64,000 bases of DNA from the NCBI RefSeq assembly GCF_026222555.1, contig NZ_CP098511.1, positions 1,965,501-2,029,500 of the forward strand, read 5' to 3'. Of the stretch, positions 32,431 through 40,413 are shown one piece after another. The notes beneath the pieces are model-generated. The model saw nothing but the letters and a program-made list of their open reading frames with translations, ran no database searches and was not told the origin of the DNA. The translations under genes and the position numbers were made by a program. This DNA is from Aquimarina sp. ERC-38. GTDB lineage: Bacteria; Bacteroidota; Bacteroidia; Flavobacteriales; Flavobacteriaceae. The first letter of the stretch is position 1, and the number at the start of each line of letters is the position of its first letter.

Positions 32431-32823
32431 ATGAAAATAACAATACTCTTTATACTCTTACTTGTTACCATGATGGGTTATGCGCAGGATTCCATAAAGC
32501 AAATAGCAAATCACCCGGAATTAGAACGGATTGCTGAAAACATAGCCAGAGAGTACAACAAACAACTGAGCATGCGAGAAAAACAATTATTATTGTTTGA
32601 AGATAAGCTGGTAGAATATATGATTGAAGAACAAAAAGTACGTACTAGTAATTTAAAGATAAGAGAAAAAATCAGTATCCTAAAGTATAATTACAACGTA
32701 GAAACTTCGGATATGGCGGATATTCTCACTAGAACGCAACATGTACTTTATAAAAAAATGAAACCGGAATTACAACCGGTAGAACCAGTTATGGTAAAAC
32801 AGGCAAGTCTTTCTGATAATTAA
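32431..32823 (+). CDS. Small secreted protein of unknown function
   Basis: The 130-residue precursor has a clean signal peptide (MKITILFILLLVTMMGYAQ, cleavage after about residue 18). The mature part is a charged helix-rich sequence with MREKQLLLFEDKLVEYMIEE and a Pro-rich end. I recognise no family. It begins 3 bp after the preceding gene and is likely translated from the same mRNA, yet its periplasmic location does not explain a role with cytoplasmic reductases. Confidence 0.7.
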   Translation: MKITILFILLLVTMMGYAQDSIKQIANHPELERIAENIAREYNKQLSMREKQLLLFEDKLVEYMIEEQKVRTSNLKIREKISILKYNYNVETSDMADILTRTQHVLYKKMKPELQPVEPVMVKQASLSDN

Positions 32824-32855
32824 CAATTAAAAAATTTAACAATAAAAGATAATTT

Positions 32856-33155
32856 ATGAATATTATATATGAGTATGCCAATGTTTCTGCGAGTGATCGT
32901 TTAGAAGCTATTGTAGAAGAAAAATTAGGTAAAATTGGAGAGAAATATCCTTTTGTCATAAGAGGAGACGTGTTTTTTAAAATTGAAAAGCGAGCTGATA
33001 ATACCGGTCATGTTTGTGGGATACGTTTAAGTGCTCCAGGTCCAAGGTTATATGCTTCTACGGATGGAACTGATTTTGAAGGGGCCATTCAAGAAACGGT
33101 CAGGGATTTAACAGATCAATTAAAGAAAAGAAAAGCTAAAATGCAATCGCATTAA
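32856..33155 (+). CDS. hpf: Ribosome hibernation promoting factor (short HPF/RaiA)
   Basis: The 99-residue protein matches short HPF/RaiA: YEYANVSASDRLEAIVEEKL at the N-terminus, then FFKIEKRADNTGHVCGIRLS and the final EGAIQETVRDLTDQLKKRKAK. Such factors bind between ribosomal subunits in starved cells and promote inactive ribosomes. The long-form dimerisation tail is missing, as in many Bacteroidota. It closes the five-gene run, 32 bp after the secreted protein, and a strong terminator follows. Confidence 0.9.
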   Translation: MNIIYEYANVSASDRLEAIVEEKLGKIGEKYPFVIRGDVFFKIEKRADNTGHVCGIRLSAPGPRLYASTDGTDFEGAIQETVRDLTDQLKKRKAKMQSH

Positions 33156-33175
33156 TTAAGGTCAACAAGAAATTA

Positions 33176-33228
33176 AAAAGTCATTTAAAATAAACTCAAA
33201 GTAAGTGGTTATTTTAAATGACTTTTGT
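33176..33228. terminator. Terminator after hpf
   Basis: AAAAGTCATTTAAAATAA (33176-33193) pairs with TTATTTTAAATGACTTTT (33209-33226), 18 bp without mismatch, followed by GTTGTTT. The A-run before the stem could make it work in both directions. Confidence 0.88.
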
Positions 33229-33345
33229 TGTTTATTCTAAATTCTTATCGTTCAATTACAGATAACAGTTAAACATTATTGTATTTGAAATCATTGCATA
33301 AAGACCAGTCATCTAAATTACAAATTACTTTAAACCATATTTTAT

Positions 33346-34245
33346 ATGAATTTACGATTGTCAGAAGCATGGGCCAAAATGGTGGAGAAATTACAGGACT
33401 GGTTTCAAACCTTTATTGCCAGTATTCCTAATATTATTATTGCGATAATTGTATTTTTTATTACGTTTCTTGCTTCCAAGTATATTTCCAGGTTAGTACT
33501 TTCCTTATTAGGTAGAAGTCATCTAAATAAAACGGTTAAAAACTTAATTTCTAAAATGGTTTCTATAGCCGTTATTCTACTTGGACTTTTTATGGTTTTG
33601 GGAATATTAAACTTAAGTAAAATGCTTAATACTATTCTTGCTGGTGCAGGGGTAGCAGGGCTAGCTATCAGTTTAGCGCTACAGGGAGCTTTGACCAATA
33701 CGTATTCAGGGATTATATTGTCTTTTGTAAAAGCTGTAAAATTGGGGAATTGGGTAGAAACTAATGGTTATTCCGGAGAACTTACCAATTTGGATTTACG
33801 TGCGGTAACTATTAAAGAGATTGATAATAACCTTGTTTACATTCCTAATAAATTAGTGTTAGAAAATCCGATTAAAAACTATTCCTTAACCGAGAAATCA
33901 AGGGTAATTGTTAATTGTGGAGTAGCTTACGATAGTGATTTACAAAAGGTAGAAGATCTGGTTATCAAGACAATTAAAGAAAATTTTCCTGACTTGGATG
34001 AAGAGAAGAGTATATTATTTATGTTTGAAGAATTTGGAGGAAGTTCGATTAATTTTGAATTACGTTTTTGGGTAGCTGCCCAGGCTATGATTGAAATCGT
34101 ACAGGCAAAAAGTAAAGCCATCAAAGTGATTAAAAAAGCTTTTGATCAAAATGATATTGAAATACCTTTCCCTATTAGAACTTTATATATGCCAAAAGGA
34201 GTTAATGTAAATAGTCCTTCTACTAATCAAAATAAAACTGATTAA
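33346..34245 (+). CDS. MscS-type mechanosensitive channel
   Basis: This 299-residue protein has three membrane segments (about residues 25-47, 72-93 and 98-125). The pore helix region reads ILAGAGVAGLAISLALQGAL, the Gly/Ala-rich TM3 of MscS, followed by LSFVKAVKLGNWVE and the beta domain. The size is close to E. coli MscS (286). It opens under membrane tension to release solutes during osmotic downshock. It is monocistronic. Confidence 0.93.
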   Translation: MNLRLSEAWAKMVEKLQDWFQTFIASIPNIIIAIIVFFITFLASKYISRLVLSLLGRSHLNKTVKNLISKMVSIAVILLGLFMVLGILNLSKMLNTILAGAGVAGLAISLALQGALTNTYSGIILSFVKAVKLGNWVETNGYSGELTNLDLRAVTIKEIDNNLVYIPNKLVLENPIKNYSLTEKSRVIVNCGVAYDSDLQKVEDLVIKTIKENFPDLDEEKSILFMFEEFGGSSINFELRFWVAAQAMIEIVQAKSKAIKVIKKAFDQNDIEIPFPIRTLYMPKGVNVNSPSTNQNKTD

Positions 34246-34360
34246 TATGGCTCAACCAGGTTTGATCCAACCATAAAAGGTGATTTAATCCAAAACAAGA
34301 ATTAGAAAAAAAAGAAGGTAAAAATATAAGTGAGTACTTTGATATAAAATCAAATAAATC

Positions 34361-35044
34361 TTAAAGATTTTTTTTTGGAGTATTGGTTATTTTTACTCCT
34401 TGTTGGCTAATTTGATTATAAATAGTACTGATAGCATTTTGAAATATGTAAAAAAACCAACATATTATGCCGGCTAGTTTAGATCCGTCTTCCCAGATAT
34501 AAATATCTGAATTCGTTGGATTGGTAAAATCAACTATGATTGAAAATGCTAATAGTACTAGAGTAGCTATAAAAAGTGCATAATTGGTTTGCGACATAGT
34601 TTGAAAAAATGCTATCCCATATACCAACATAAAGGCTACATAAACAAATAAAACCATCAGTTCAGGAATGCCTAAGTGTGGAAATACTACTTCATGAAAT
34701 AAAAAAATATCATCCAAACCTAAAACTAAAAATAACAAGCCGGACACCCCAAAGAATTTTTTTAAGTGAGAAACTTCGGATTTATGATGGAGTACTATTG
34801 CGGTAAAAAATGATATGGCGGCCGCTGCAGCCCAAAAGAAAATACCTACTTGTGAAAAGAAACCGGTATACACCGGGGCGTTTACTACTGCGACAGGATC
34901 CCTGGTTAAATCCGGTATAGGTATATGATAAAGCTGATGTATTAGTAAAACTAGTCCAATGAAAAACGTAGCTAATAGAGCAGATAAAATTGCACTTATA
35001 CGGTTAGGATGTAATAGCAATTGATCTAAAATGTAAAATTTCAT
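34361..35044 (-). CDS. Multi-span membrane protein of unknown function
   Basis: The 227-residue protein has about six predicted membrane segments. A conserved-looking motif, LGLDDIFLFHEVVFPHLGIPE, splits as LGLDDIFLFHE and VVFPHLGIPE near residues 110-131; a second polar cluster, WEDGSKLAGI, lies in a later loop. Acidic and His residues within membrane segments hint at a metal-dependent integral enzyme, but I cannot name a family. It stands alone between mscS-like and purE genes on the reverse strand. Confidence 0.7.
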   Translation of the reverse strand: MKFYILDQLLLHPNRISAILSALLATFFIGLVLLIHQLYHIPIPDLTRDPVAVVNAPVYTGFFSQVGIFFWAAAAAISFFTAIVLHHKSEVSHLKKFFGVSGLLFLVLGLDDIFLFHEVVFPHLGIPELMVLFVYVAFMLVYGIAFFQTMSQTNYALFIATLVLLAFSIIVDFTNPTNSDIYIWEDGSKLAGIICWFFYIFQNAISTIYNQISQQGVKITNTPKKNL

Positions 35045-35235
35045 GAATTAGTTCTTCGGTTAAAAATTCAAAATGGTTAATAATCAATTTTAGCGGTTTC
35101 AAATAATATGTATTAGATATATTGAAACCTGGTTATAATTATAAATACTATTTACAATCCGTTGAAAAAACCCATAAGAAATAGCACCGCAATTTCTTTT
35201 TTAGATAGTTGTGATCTGTCTTATCAGATAACAAA

Positions 35236-35733
35236 TTACAATTTTTTATTTAGCCGGATTTGCTTAGCTCCTTCAATTACTTTTTGTTTTAAACCCTCCT
35301 TGTAAACCATTACTTTATCTCGTACATACGTATCTGAAGCCCCTATAATTTGAGCAGCTAAGATTCCGGCATTCAGTGCTCCATTTAAAGCAACGGTAGC
35401 TACCGGAACACCACCGGGCATTTGTAAAATGGATAATACAGAATCCCAACCATCGATAGAGTTACTAGATTTTACCGGAACACCAATAACGGGTAATGGA
35501 GATAATGAAGCAACCATTCCTGGCAGATGCGCTGCACCTCCGGCACCAGCAATAATAACCGATATACCCCTATTATGTGCGTTTTTACTGAAATCAAATA
35601 ATTTCTCGGGAGTACGGTGTGCTGATACAATATCTACTTCAATCTCTATATCAAAACCCTGTAAGATATCAATTGCTTTCTCCATAACGGGCATGTCACT
35701 TGTACTTCCCATAATCACTGCTACTTTACTCAT
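35236..35733 (-). CDS. purE: N5-carboxyaminoimidazole ribonucleotide mutase
   Basis: This 165-residue class I PurE moves the carboxyl group from N5-CAIR to C4, giving CAIR in purine synthesis. VIMGSTSDMPVMEKAIDIL is the substrate-binding N-terminus, SAHRTPEKLFDF carries the catalytic His, and GAGGAAHLPGMVASL follows. It starts 9 bp after the purK stop; the two form the usual purK-purE operon and pass the unstable N5-CAIR between them. Confidence 0.97.
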   Translation of the reverse strand: MSKVAVIMGSTSDMPVMEKAIDILQGFDIEIEVDIVSAHRTPEKLFDFSKNAHNRGISVIIAGAGGAAHLPGMVASLSPLPVIGVPVKSSNSIDGWDSVLSILQMPGGVPVATVALNGALNAGILAAQIIGASDTYVRDKVMVYKEGLKQKVIEGAKQIRLNKKL

Positions 35734-35742
35734 GTTAGTTCA

Positions 35743-36900
35743 TTATTCACTGATTACCTCAATTAAATTTTTAACTTCTTCGGCTATTTTTCTTGCTTTA
35801 GAAACTTCTTTATTGACTATGGTTACATGTCCCATTTTTCTAAAAGGTCGGGTTATTTTTTTTCCGTAAATATGAGGGATAACCCCATCCATTTTTAGTA
35901 TGTTATTCAGGTTTTTATAAATTACGGGACCTTCGTATCCCTCTTTTCCTACCAGGTTCACCATAATTCCGGCAACTTTACTAGCGGTATTTCCCAGAGG
36001 TAAATTTAGAATTGCCCGTATATGTTGTTCAAACTGGTTGGTATAACTAGCTTCAATACTATAATGCCCACTATTATGGGGGCGGGGAGCTACTTCATTT
36101 ACCAGTATCTCATTATCTTTAGTAACAAACATTTCTATAGCGAGCAACCCCACGTGTTCAAAAGCTTCAGAAACTTTTATGGCTATATCCTTTGCCTTTG
36201 TTTGAATAACTTCATCGATTCTTGCCGGACAAATTACATATTCTACCTGATTGGCTTCCGGATGAAACTCCATTTCGACCGTAGGATAGGCAACTGTATC
36301 ACCATCCGGGTTTCTAGCCACAATAACAGCTATTTCGTAAGCAAAATCAATTTTTTCTTCTATAATACATTCCGTTTCCGGTAGTGTTTGTAGCTGACTT
36401 TTATCCTTGATTACCTCGACTCCTTTACCATCATAACCTCCTTCGGTACTTTTCCAGATACAGGGTAAAGTAATTTTATTCTCCTGAAAGGCTTTTAATA
36501 ACAGTTCCTTACTTTCAAATTTTGTAAAAGCAGCGGTGGGGATTTGGTGTTGTTTATAAAACTCTTTTTGGATACCTTTATTCTGAATTTTTTGAAGGGT
36601 TGAAGAAGATGGGTATACTGTAATTCCTTCTTTTTCTAATTGTTGCAAAGCTTTGATATTAACCGCTTCAATTTCAATGGTAAGTACATCTACTTTCTTT
36701 CCAAAATTATAAACCGTATCAAAGTCTTGCAAGTCTCCGGTCTCAAAATGGTTACAGGCAATAGCCCCGGGCGCTTCCGGGTTAGGGTCTAATACCGCTG
36801 TTTGTATATCAAACTTTCGGGTTTCATATAATAGCATCTTACCTAATTGACCACCCCCTAAAATACCCAAAGTAAAATCCGAAGAAAAATAAGATTGCAT
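35743..36900 (-). CDS. purK: N5-carboxyaminoimidazole ribonucleotide synthase
   Basis: The 385-residue ATP-grasp enzyme makes N5-CAIR from AIR, bicarbonate and ATP. The N-terminus has LGILGGGQLGKMLL. The ATP-grasp domain includes CIWKSTEGGYDGKGVEVIK, and the metal site lies in LLAIEMFVTKDNEILVNEVA with PRPHNSGHYSIEA next. The length is standard. It is first in the purKE operon, with a TAnnTTTG box 20 bp upstream of its start. Confidence 0.97.
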   Translation of the reverse strand: MQSYFSSDFTLGILGGGQLGKMLLYETRKFDIQTAVLDPNPEAPGAIACNHFETGDLQDFDTVYNFGKKVDVLTIEIEAVNIKALQQLEKEGITVYPSSSTLQKIQNKGIQKEFYKQHQIPTAAFTKFESKELLLKAFQENKITLPCIWKSTEGGYDGKGVEVIKDKSQLQTLPETECIIEEKIDFAYEIAVIVARNPDGDTVAYPTVEMEFHPEANQVEYVICPARIDEVIQTKAKDIAIKVSEAFEHVGLLAIEMFVTKDNEILVNEVAPRPHNSGHYSIEASYTNQFEQHIRAILNLPLGNTASKVAGIMVNLVGKEGYEGPVIYKNLNNILKMDGVIPHIYGKKITRPFRKMGHVTIVNKEVSKARKIAEEVKNLIEVISE

Positions 36901-36920
36901 GCTTGTCTATATTGCTTTTG

Positions 36921-36928
36921 CAAAAGTA
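36921..36928 (-). promoter_or_regulatory. Promoter -7 box for purKE
   Basis: The reverse strand reads TACTTTTG, a full TAnnTTTG match 20 bp upstream of the purK ATG. Confidence 0.55.
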
Positions 36929-37051
36929 ATTTTTTAAATAAAAGAAAGCGTGCTTTGTGTTTTAATTTATTATAATGCTAAATTAGGTAAAGAATAAAGT
37001 TATAATTTCTAAAATTTTAAGATGAACACAATTAAATTTGCTTTAAATACG

Positions 37052-37243
37052 TCATTGTTTATAGCACAATGCTACATAAATAGCTGAAGTTTCTAATCTA
37101 TATTGCGTTGCAATTTGTTGTACTGTTACTCCTTCCAAAAGTTTTTTTAGTATAAATTCTACAGTTATACGTGTTCCCTTAATTACAGGTTTCCCCAGCA
37201 TCACTTTGTGATTAGAAATAATATATTTTTGATAACCTGACAT
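37052..37243 (-). CDS. DUF433-type antitoxin-like protein, no partner visible
   Basis: The 63-residue protein matches the DUF433 helix-turn-helix: IISNHKVMLGKPVIKGTRIT then VEFILKKLLEGVTVQQIATQ. DUF433 proteins usually act as antitoxins next to a PIN-like DUF5615 toxin. No such toxin lies in the 151 bp downstream before purK or upstream. The C-terminus (TSAIYVALCYKQ) is shorter than the usual AALxYA helix and extension, so the gene may be a truncated remnant. Palindromic repeat copy B begins 4 bp upstream of its start. Confidence 0.7.
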   Translation of the reverse strand: MSGYQKYIISNHKVMLGKPVIKGTRITVEFILKKLLEGVTVQQIATQYRLETSAIYVALCYKQ

Positions 37244-37246
37244 AAT

Positions 37247-37406
37247 GAACTCCTCTTAACTTTTTAGGTTGAAGCGAAAAATAGAGATTTTTTGCTTAAT
37301 TGAAGTCATTTTTCAGTTGCATAGCCTTAGCTACGGAAATTAAAAATGATGAAAAGTAAGTGAAAAAGATCATTTTGTAGCCAATCATAAAAGTCAAGAT
37401 GAGTTC
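37247..37406. repeat. Palindromic dispersed repeat, copy B
   Basis: This is the second copy of the element at 12141-12317, in opposite orientation. Its outer arms, 37247-37271 and 37382-37406, pair at 20 of 25 positions (GAACTCCTCTTAACTTTT against AAAAGTCAAGATGAGTTC). The inner core (GGCTACAAAATG, then CACTTACTTTT, then ACTGAAAAATGACTTCAATT on the minus strand) is nearly the same as in copy A. The outer arms differ in sequence from copy A but still pair with each other. Confidence 0.75.
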
Positions 37407-37442
37407 GGTTATAAAGATACTAAATTATCAGTAAGATATATG

Positions 37443-37450
37443 TATCTTTG
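37443..37450 (+). promoter_or_regulatory. Promoter -7 box for adk-obg
   Basis: TATCTTTG is a full TAnnTTTG match 79 bp before the adk ATG, just past repeat copy B. Confidence 0.5.
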
Positions 37451-37529
37451 CCGCCTATTTAAAAAGGAGCACTTGCCTTTTGTTAGCACCACTCAAGCTA
37501 CGTAGGTAAAATAAATTAAAAGTAGAATC

Positions 37530-38102
37530 ATGGTTAACATTGTGTTGTTTGGTCCTCCGGGAGCCGGTAAAGGAACTCAGGCAGAAGTTTTAAAAAATAA
37601 ATATGACCTGGTTCATATTTCTACAGGAGATGTTTTTAGGTATAATATTAAAAATAAAACGGACTTGGGTACCCTGGCAAAATCCTATATTGACAAGGGA
37701 CAATTGGTTCCGGACGAAGTAACGATAAATATGCTTAATGCTGAAGTAGAACAACATCAGAAAGTAAAGGGTTTTATTTTTGATGGATTTCCAAGAACCG
37801 AAGCACAAGCGGAAGCACTTGAGGTATTTTTAAAAACAAAAAATACGGATGTAAAGGCTATGATTGCACTGGAAGTTGCAGACGACATTTTAGTTGCCCG
37901 ATTACTAGAAAGAGGTAAAACTTCAGGTCGTCCGGATGATGCGGATGAGGAGGTTATTAAAAACCGAATTAAAGTATATTATGACGAAACGGCAATTTTA
38001 AAAGGGTATTACGAAAAACAAAATCGGTATCACGGTGTGGACGGCGTAGGTTCTATAAATGAAATCACCGAACGCTTAAGTAAAGTTATTGACACTTTAT
38101 GA
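37530..38102 (+). CDS. adk: Adenylate kinase
   Basis: The 190-residue enzyme interconverts ATP + AMP and 2 ADP. The P-loop is LFGPPGAGKGTQ at residues about 5-16; HISTGDVFRYNI binds AMP; FIFDGFPRTEAQAEAL is the conserved AMP/lid hinge. The lid is of the short type without zinc cysteines (LLERGKTSGRPDD), which explains the length below 200. It is followed 71 bp later by obg in the same direction, a common flavobacterial pairing. Confidence 0.97.
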   Translation: MVNIVLFGPPGAGKGTQAEVLKNKYDLVHISTGDVFRYNIKNKTDLGTLAKSYIDKGQLVPDEVTINMLNAEVEQHQKVKGFIFDGFPRTEAQAEALEVFLKTKNTDVKAMIALEVADDILVARLLERGKTSGRPDDADEEVIKNRIKVYYDETAILKGYYEKQNRYHGVDGVGSINEITERLSKVIDTL

Positions 38103-38173
38103 ATTAGGTAGAAACCTGATTATTATAAATAGCAAACCTTTTGTAAAAGCGGAATGTTTTTAAACAATACACC

Positions 38174-39178
38174 ATGACCGAAGGCAATTTTGTAGATTAC
38201 GTTAAACTCCACGTTGCTTCCGGTAACGGAGGTAAAGGTTCTGCACATTTACATCGGGAGAAATATATTACTAAAGGTGGACCTGATGGTGGTGATGGTG
38301 GTAGGGGAGGCCATGTGATTATTAAAGCCAACCCTAATATGTGGACGCTTTATCACCTTAAATTTAAACGTCATTTTAAAGCATCTCACGGAGGTCATGG
38401 TAGTAAAAGCAGAAGCACCGGAGCTGATGGAGATGATGTGTACGTAGAAGTACCTTTAGGTACTATTGTTCGGGATACCGAAACACAAGAGATTCTATAC
38501 GAAATAATAGAAAAAGACGAGGAATATATAATTGCTACCGGGGGTAAAGGTGGCAGGGGAAACTGGCATTTTAAAAATTCTGTTAATCAAACGCCCCGTT
38601 ACGCACAGCCAGGAATTGAAGGTGAGGAAAAAGATATTACCTTGGAATTAAAGGTGCTGGCAGACGTAGGTTTGGTAGGGTTTCCAAACGCCGGTAAATC
38701 CACTTTACTTTCCGTAATTACAGCAGCCAAACCTAAAATAGCAGATTACGAGTTTACTACCTTAAAACCAAATTTGGGAATTGTAGCATATCGTGATTTC
38801 CAAACTTTTGTCATGGCAGATATTCCTGGAATAATTGAGGGAGCAGCCGAAGGAAAGGGAATCGGACACCGTTTTTTACGGCATATCGAACGAAATTCTA
38901 CGCTATTATTTTTAATTCCCGCAGATGCGGATGATATTGCGGCTCAGTACGAGATATTACTAGATGAACTACGTCGTTATAATCCGGAATTACTAGACAA
39001 AGAACGCTTACTAGCAATTACTAAATCCGATATGCTGGATGAAGAATTAGAAACAGAAATAAAAGCCGAATTAGAACAAAAAATTAAAATTCCGTATTTG
39101 TTTATTTCTTCCGTAGCACAAAAGGGTCTAACTGAATTAAAGGACGCTCTTTGGCAAATGCTTATGGTCGAAAAATAA
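38174..39178 (+). CDS. obg: Obg/CgtA GTPase
   Basis: The 334-residue GTPase acts in late 50S ribosome assembly. The Gly-rich Obg fold fills residues 1-158 ([20 protein letters not shown] and [15 protein letters not shown]). The G domain shows G1 [11 protein letters not shown], switch [22 protein letters not shown] and the G4-like TKSDMLD. There is no extended C-terminal domain, typical for the group. It probably shares a transcript with adk. Confidence 0.97.
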   Translation: MTEGNFVDYVKLHVASGNGGKGSAHLHREKYITKGGPDGGDGGRGGHVIIKANPNMWTLYHLKFKRHFKASHGGHGSKSRSTGADGDDVYVEVPLGTIVRDTETQEILYEIIEKDEEYIIATGGKGGRGNWHFKNSVNQTPRYAQPGIEGEEKDITLELKVLADVGLVGFPNAGKSTLLSVITAAKPKIADYEFTTLKPNLGIVAYRDFQTFVMADIPGIIEGAAEGKGIGHRFLRHIERNSTLLFLIPADADDIAAQYEILLDELRRYNPELLDKERLLAITKSDMLDEELETEIKAELEQKIKIPYLFISSVAQKGLTELKDALWQMLMVEK

Positions 39179-39189
39179 GCCAAAGCGCA

Positions 39190-39513
39190 TTAACTCACCG
39201 TGTATCCTTTCTGTAAAATTCCTTCGCCCAATTCAGGATGTCGTTTTAGATATGCCGCTACAAAAGGGCATAAGGGTACCAGTTTATAACCTTTTTCTTT
39301 AATATAAGCCAGTGTTTTTTTGACAATGGTACTTCCCACTCCCTGGCCTTCTAATTGTCTGGGTACTTCAGTATGGGTCAGGTAAATCACATCATCTTTA
39401 GTCAAAATATATTCTATTATTGCAGTATTTTCACCTACTTTTAATTCAAACCTCTTTTTAGGCAACTCCGTATTGTTGACTAATTCAAGTTTTGACAAAT
39501 CTTCTGTTTCCAT
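39190..39513 (-). CDS. Small GNAT-type acetyltransferase (YjdJ/NATD1-like)
   Basis: This 107-residue protein is a minimal N-acetyltransferase. IIEYILTKDDVIYLTHTEVP is the beta-core, EGQGVGSTIVKKTLAYIKEK matches the acetyl-CoA-binding Q/RxxGxG/A loop, and LVPLCPFVAAYLKRHPE is the signature of the short YjdJ class. The substrate is unknown. It converges on obg with only 11 bp between stops. Confidence 0.88.
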   Translation of the reverse strand: METEDLSKLELVNNTELPKKRFELKVGENTAIIEYILTKDDVIYLTHTEVPRQLEGQGVGSTIVKKTLAYIKEKGYKLVPLCPFVAAYLKRHPELGEGILQKGYTVS

Positions 39514-39691
39514 AGTTTTATTTTATAAGGAAGATACTGGTTTCTATCAAACAAATACTTTACGGACTGGTTAAAAGTTTTTTAAAATTAGGGGTTTCGA
39601 AGCTGTAGAAATACTTGTTTTTTTACTTTTAATCTTTAGTCGAGTTTATTCGCACTATAATAGAATCAAATCAATCAAAATCAAAAACAGA

Positions 39692-40393
39692 ATGAATTTA
39701 ATCTTAAAAAGCCAAGTCTTTAAATTAGGGTTGATATTATTTATTATGAGAGTAAATCCCCTGTATTCTCAAGAAAAACAATTATCCGTATATGGGCAAT
39801 TATCTGGTTTTCGGAATAAGTCACTTACTAATGATTTGATGATAAAATCTGATATAGGCCTGTCACTTTTTAATGATTTTTGGATTTCTCCTTTTTTCGG
39901 GTTTTCCTACCTTTCTGCACAACAGGAAGATACAACTTTAGAAAATGCTTTACCACAACCAATTACCCTAAGTACGCAGAATTTAAACCTGCAATTCTCA
40001 ACACTTCAAACCGGGATCAAAATACGACTTATCGAGCAGGATAGCAACGTATGGCCTATTGTACAAACTACTTTACAATTCGGGCAAGCCAAAGCTACCG
40101 CAACACAATTTATACTGGAAGAAGAACCTGATTTATTACGCCAGGAATTTAGAAGTGAAACCAAAGAATCAGTAATCTACCCTGTATTTTCTTTAGGCAT
40201 AGAAAGCACACCTTTTGGTTCGGAAACAGTAAATTTATCAGTTTTACTTTCGTATACTATTTTAGATGTTCCAGAAATGGCAGATAAAATTAAAACTGAG
40301 TTGCCAGAAGATTCCGGATTTACCGGAGATTTAAGTTCTATTGGTCTTACATTAGCTTTAAAATATACCTTTCTAAGAAAAAAAGAACTTTAA
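39692..40393 (+). CDS. Secreted, probably outer membrane beta-barrel protein
   Basis: The 233-residue precursor has a signal peptide (about residues 1-26, ending NPLYSQ-EKQ). The rest alternates polar and hydrophobic residues with aromatic strand ends, for example FWISPFFGFSYLSAQ and LNLQFSTLQTGIKIRL, and ends ALKYTFLRKKEL, in the style of small OMP beta-barrels. No specific family is recognised. It converges on the alpha-2-macroglobulin gene with 20 bp between stops. Confidence 0.65.
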   Translation: MNLILKSQVFKLGLILFIMRVNPLYSQEKQLSVYGQLSGFRNKSLTNDLMIKSDIGLSLFNDFWISPFFGFSYLSAQQEDTTLENALPQPITLSTQNLNLQFSTLQTGIKIRLIEQDSNVWPIVQTTLQFGQAKATATQFILEEEPDLLRQEFRSETKESVIYPVFSLGIESTPFGSETVNLSVLLSYTILDVPEMADKIKTELPEDSGFTGDLSSIGLTLALKYTFLRKKEL

Positions 40394-40413
40394 TTTTCCC
40401 TTTCCTTTAGTTA

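Noticed and set aside
35429..35869. 146-codon plus-strand frame over purE/purK
   Set aside because: Shadow frame antisense to two well-recognised genes, with no protein features of its own.
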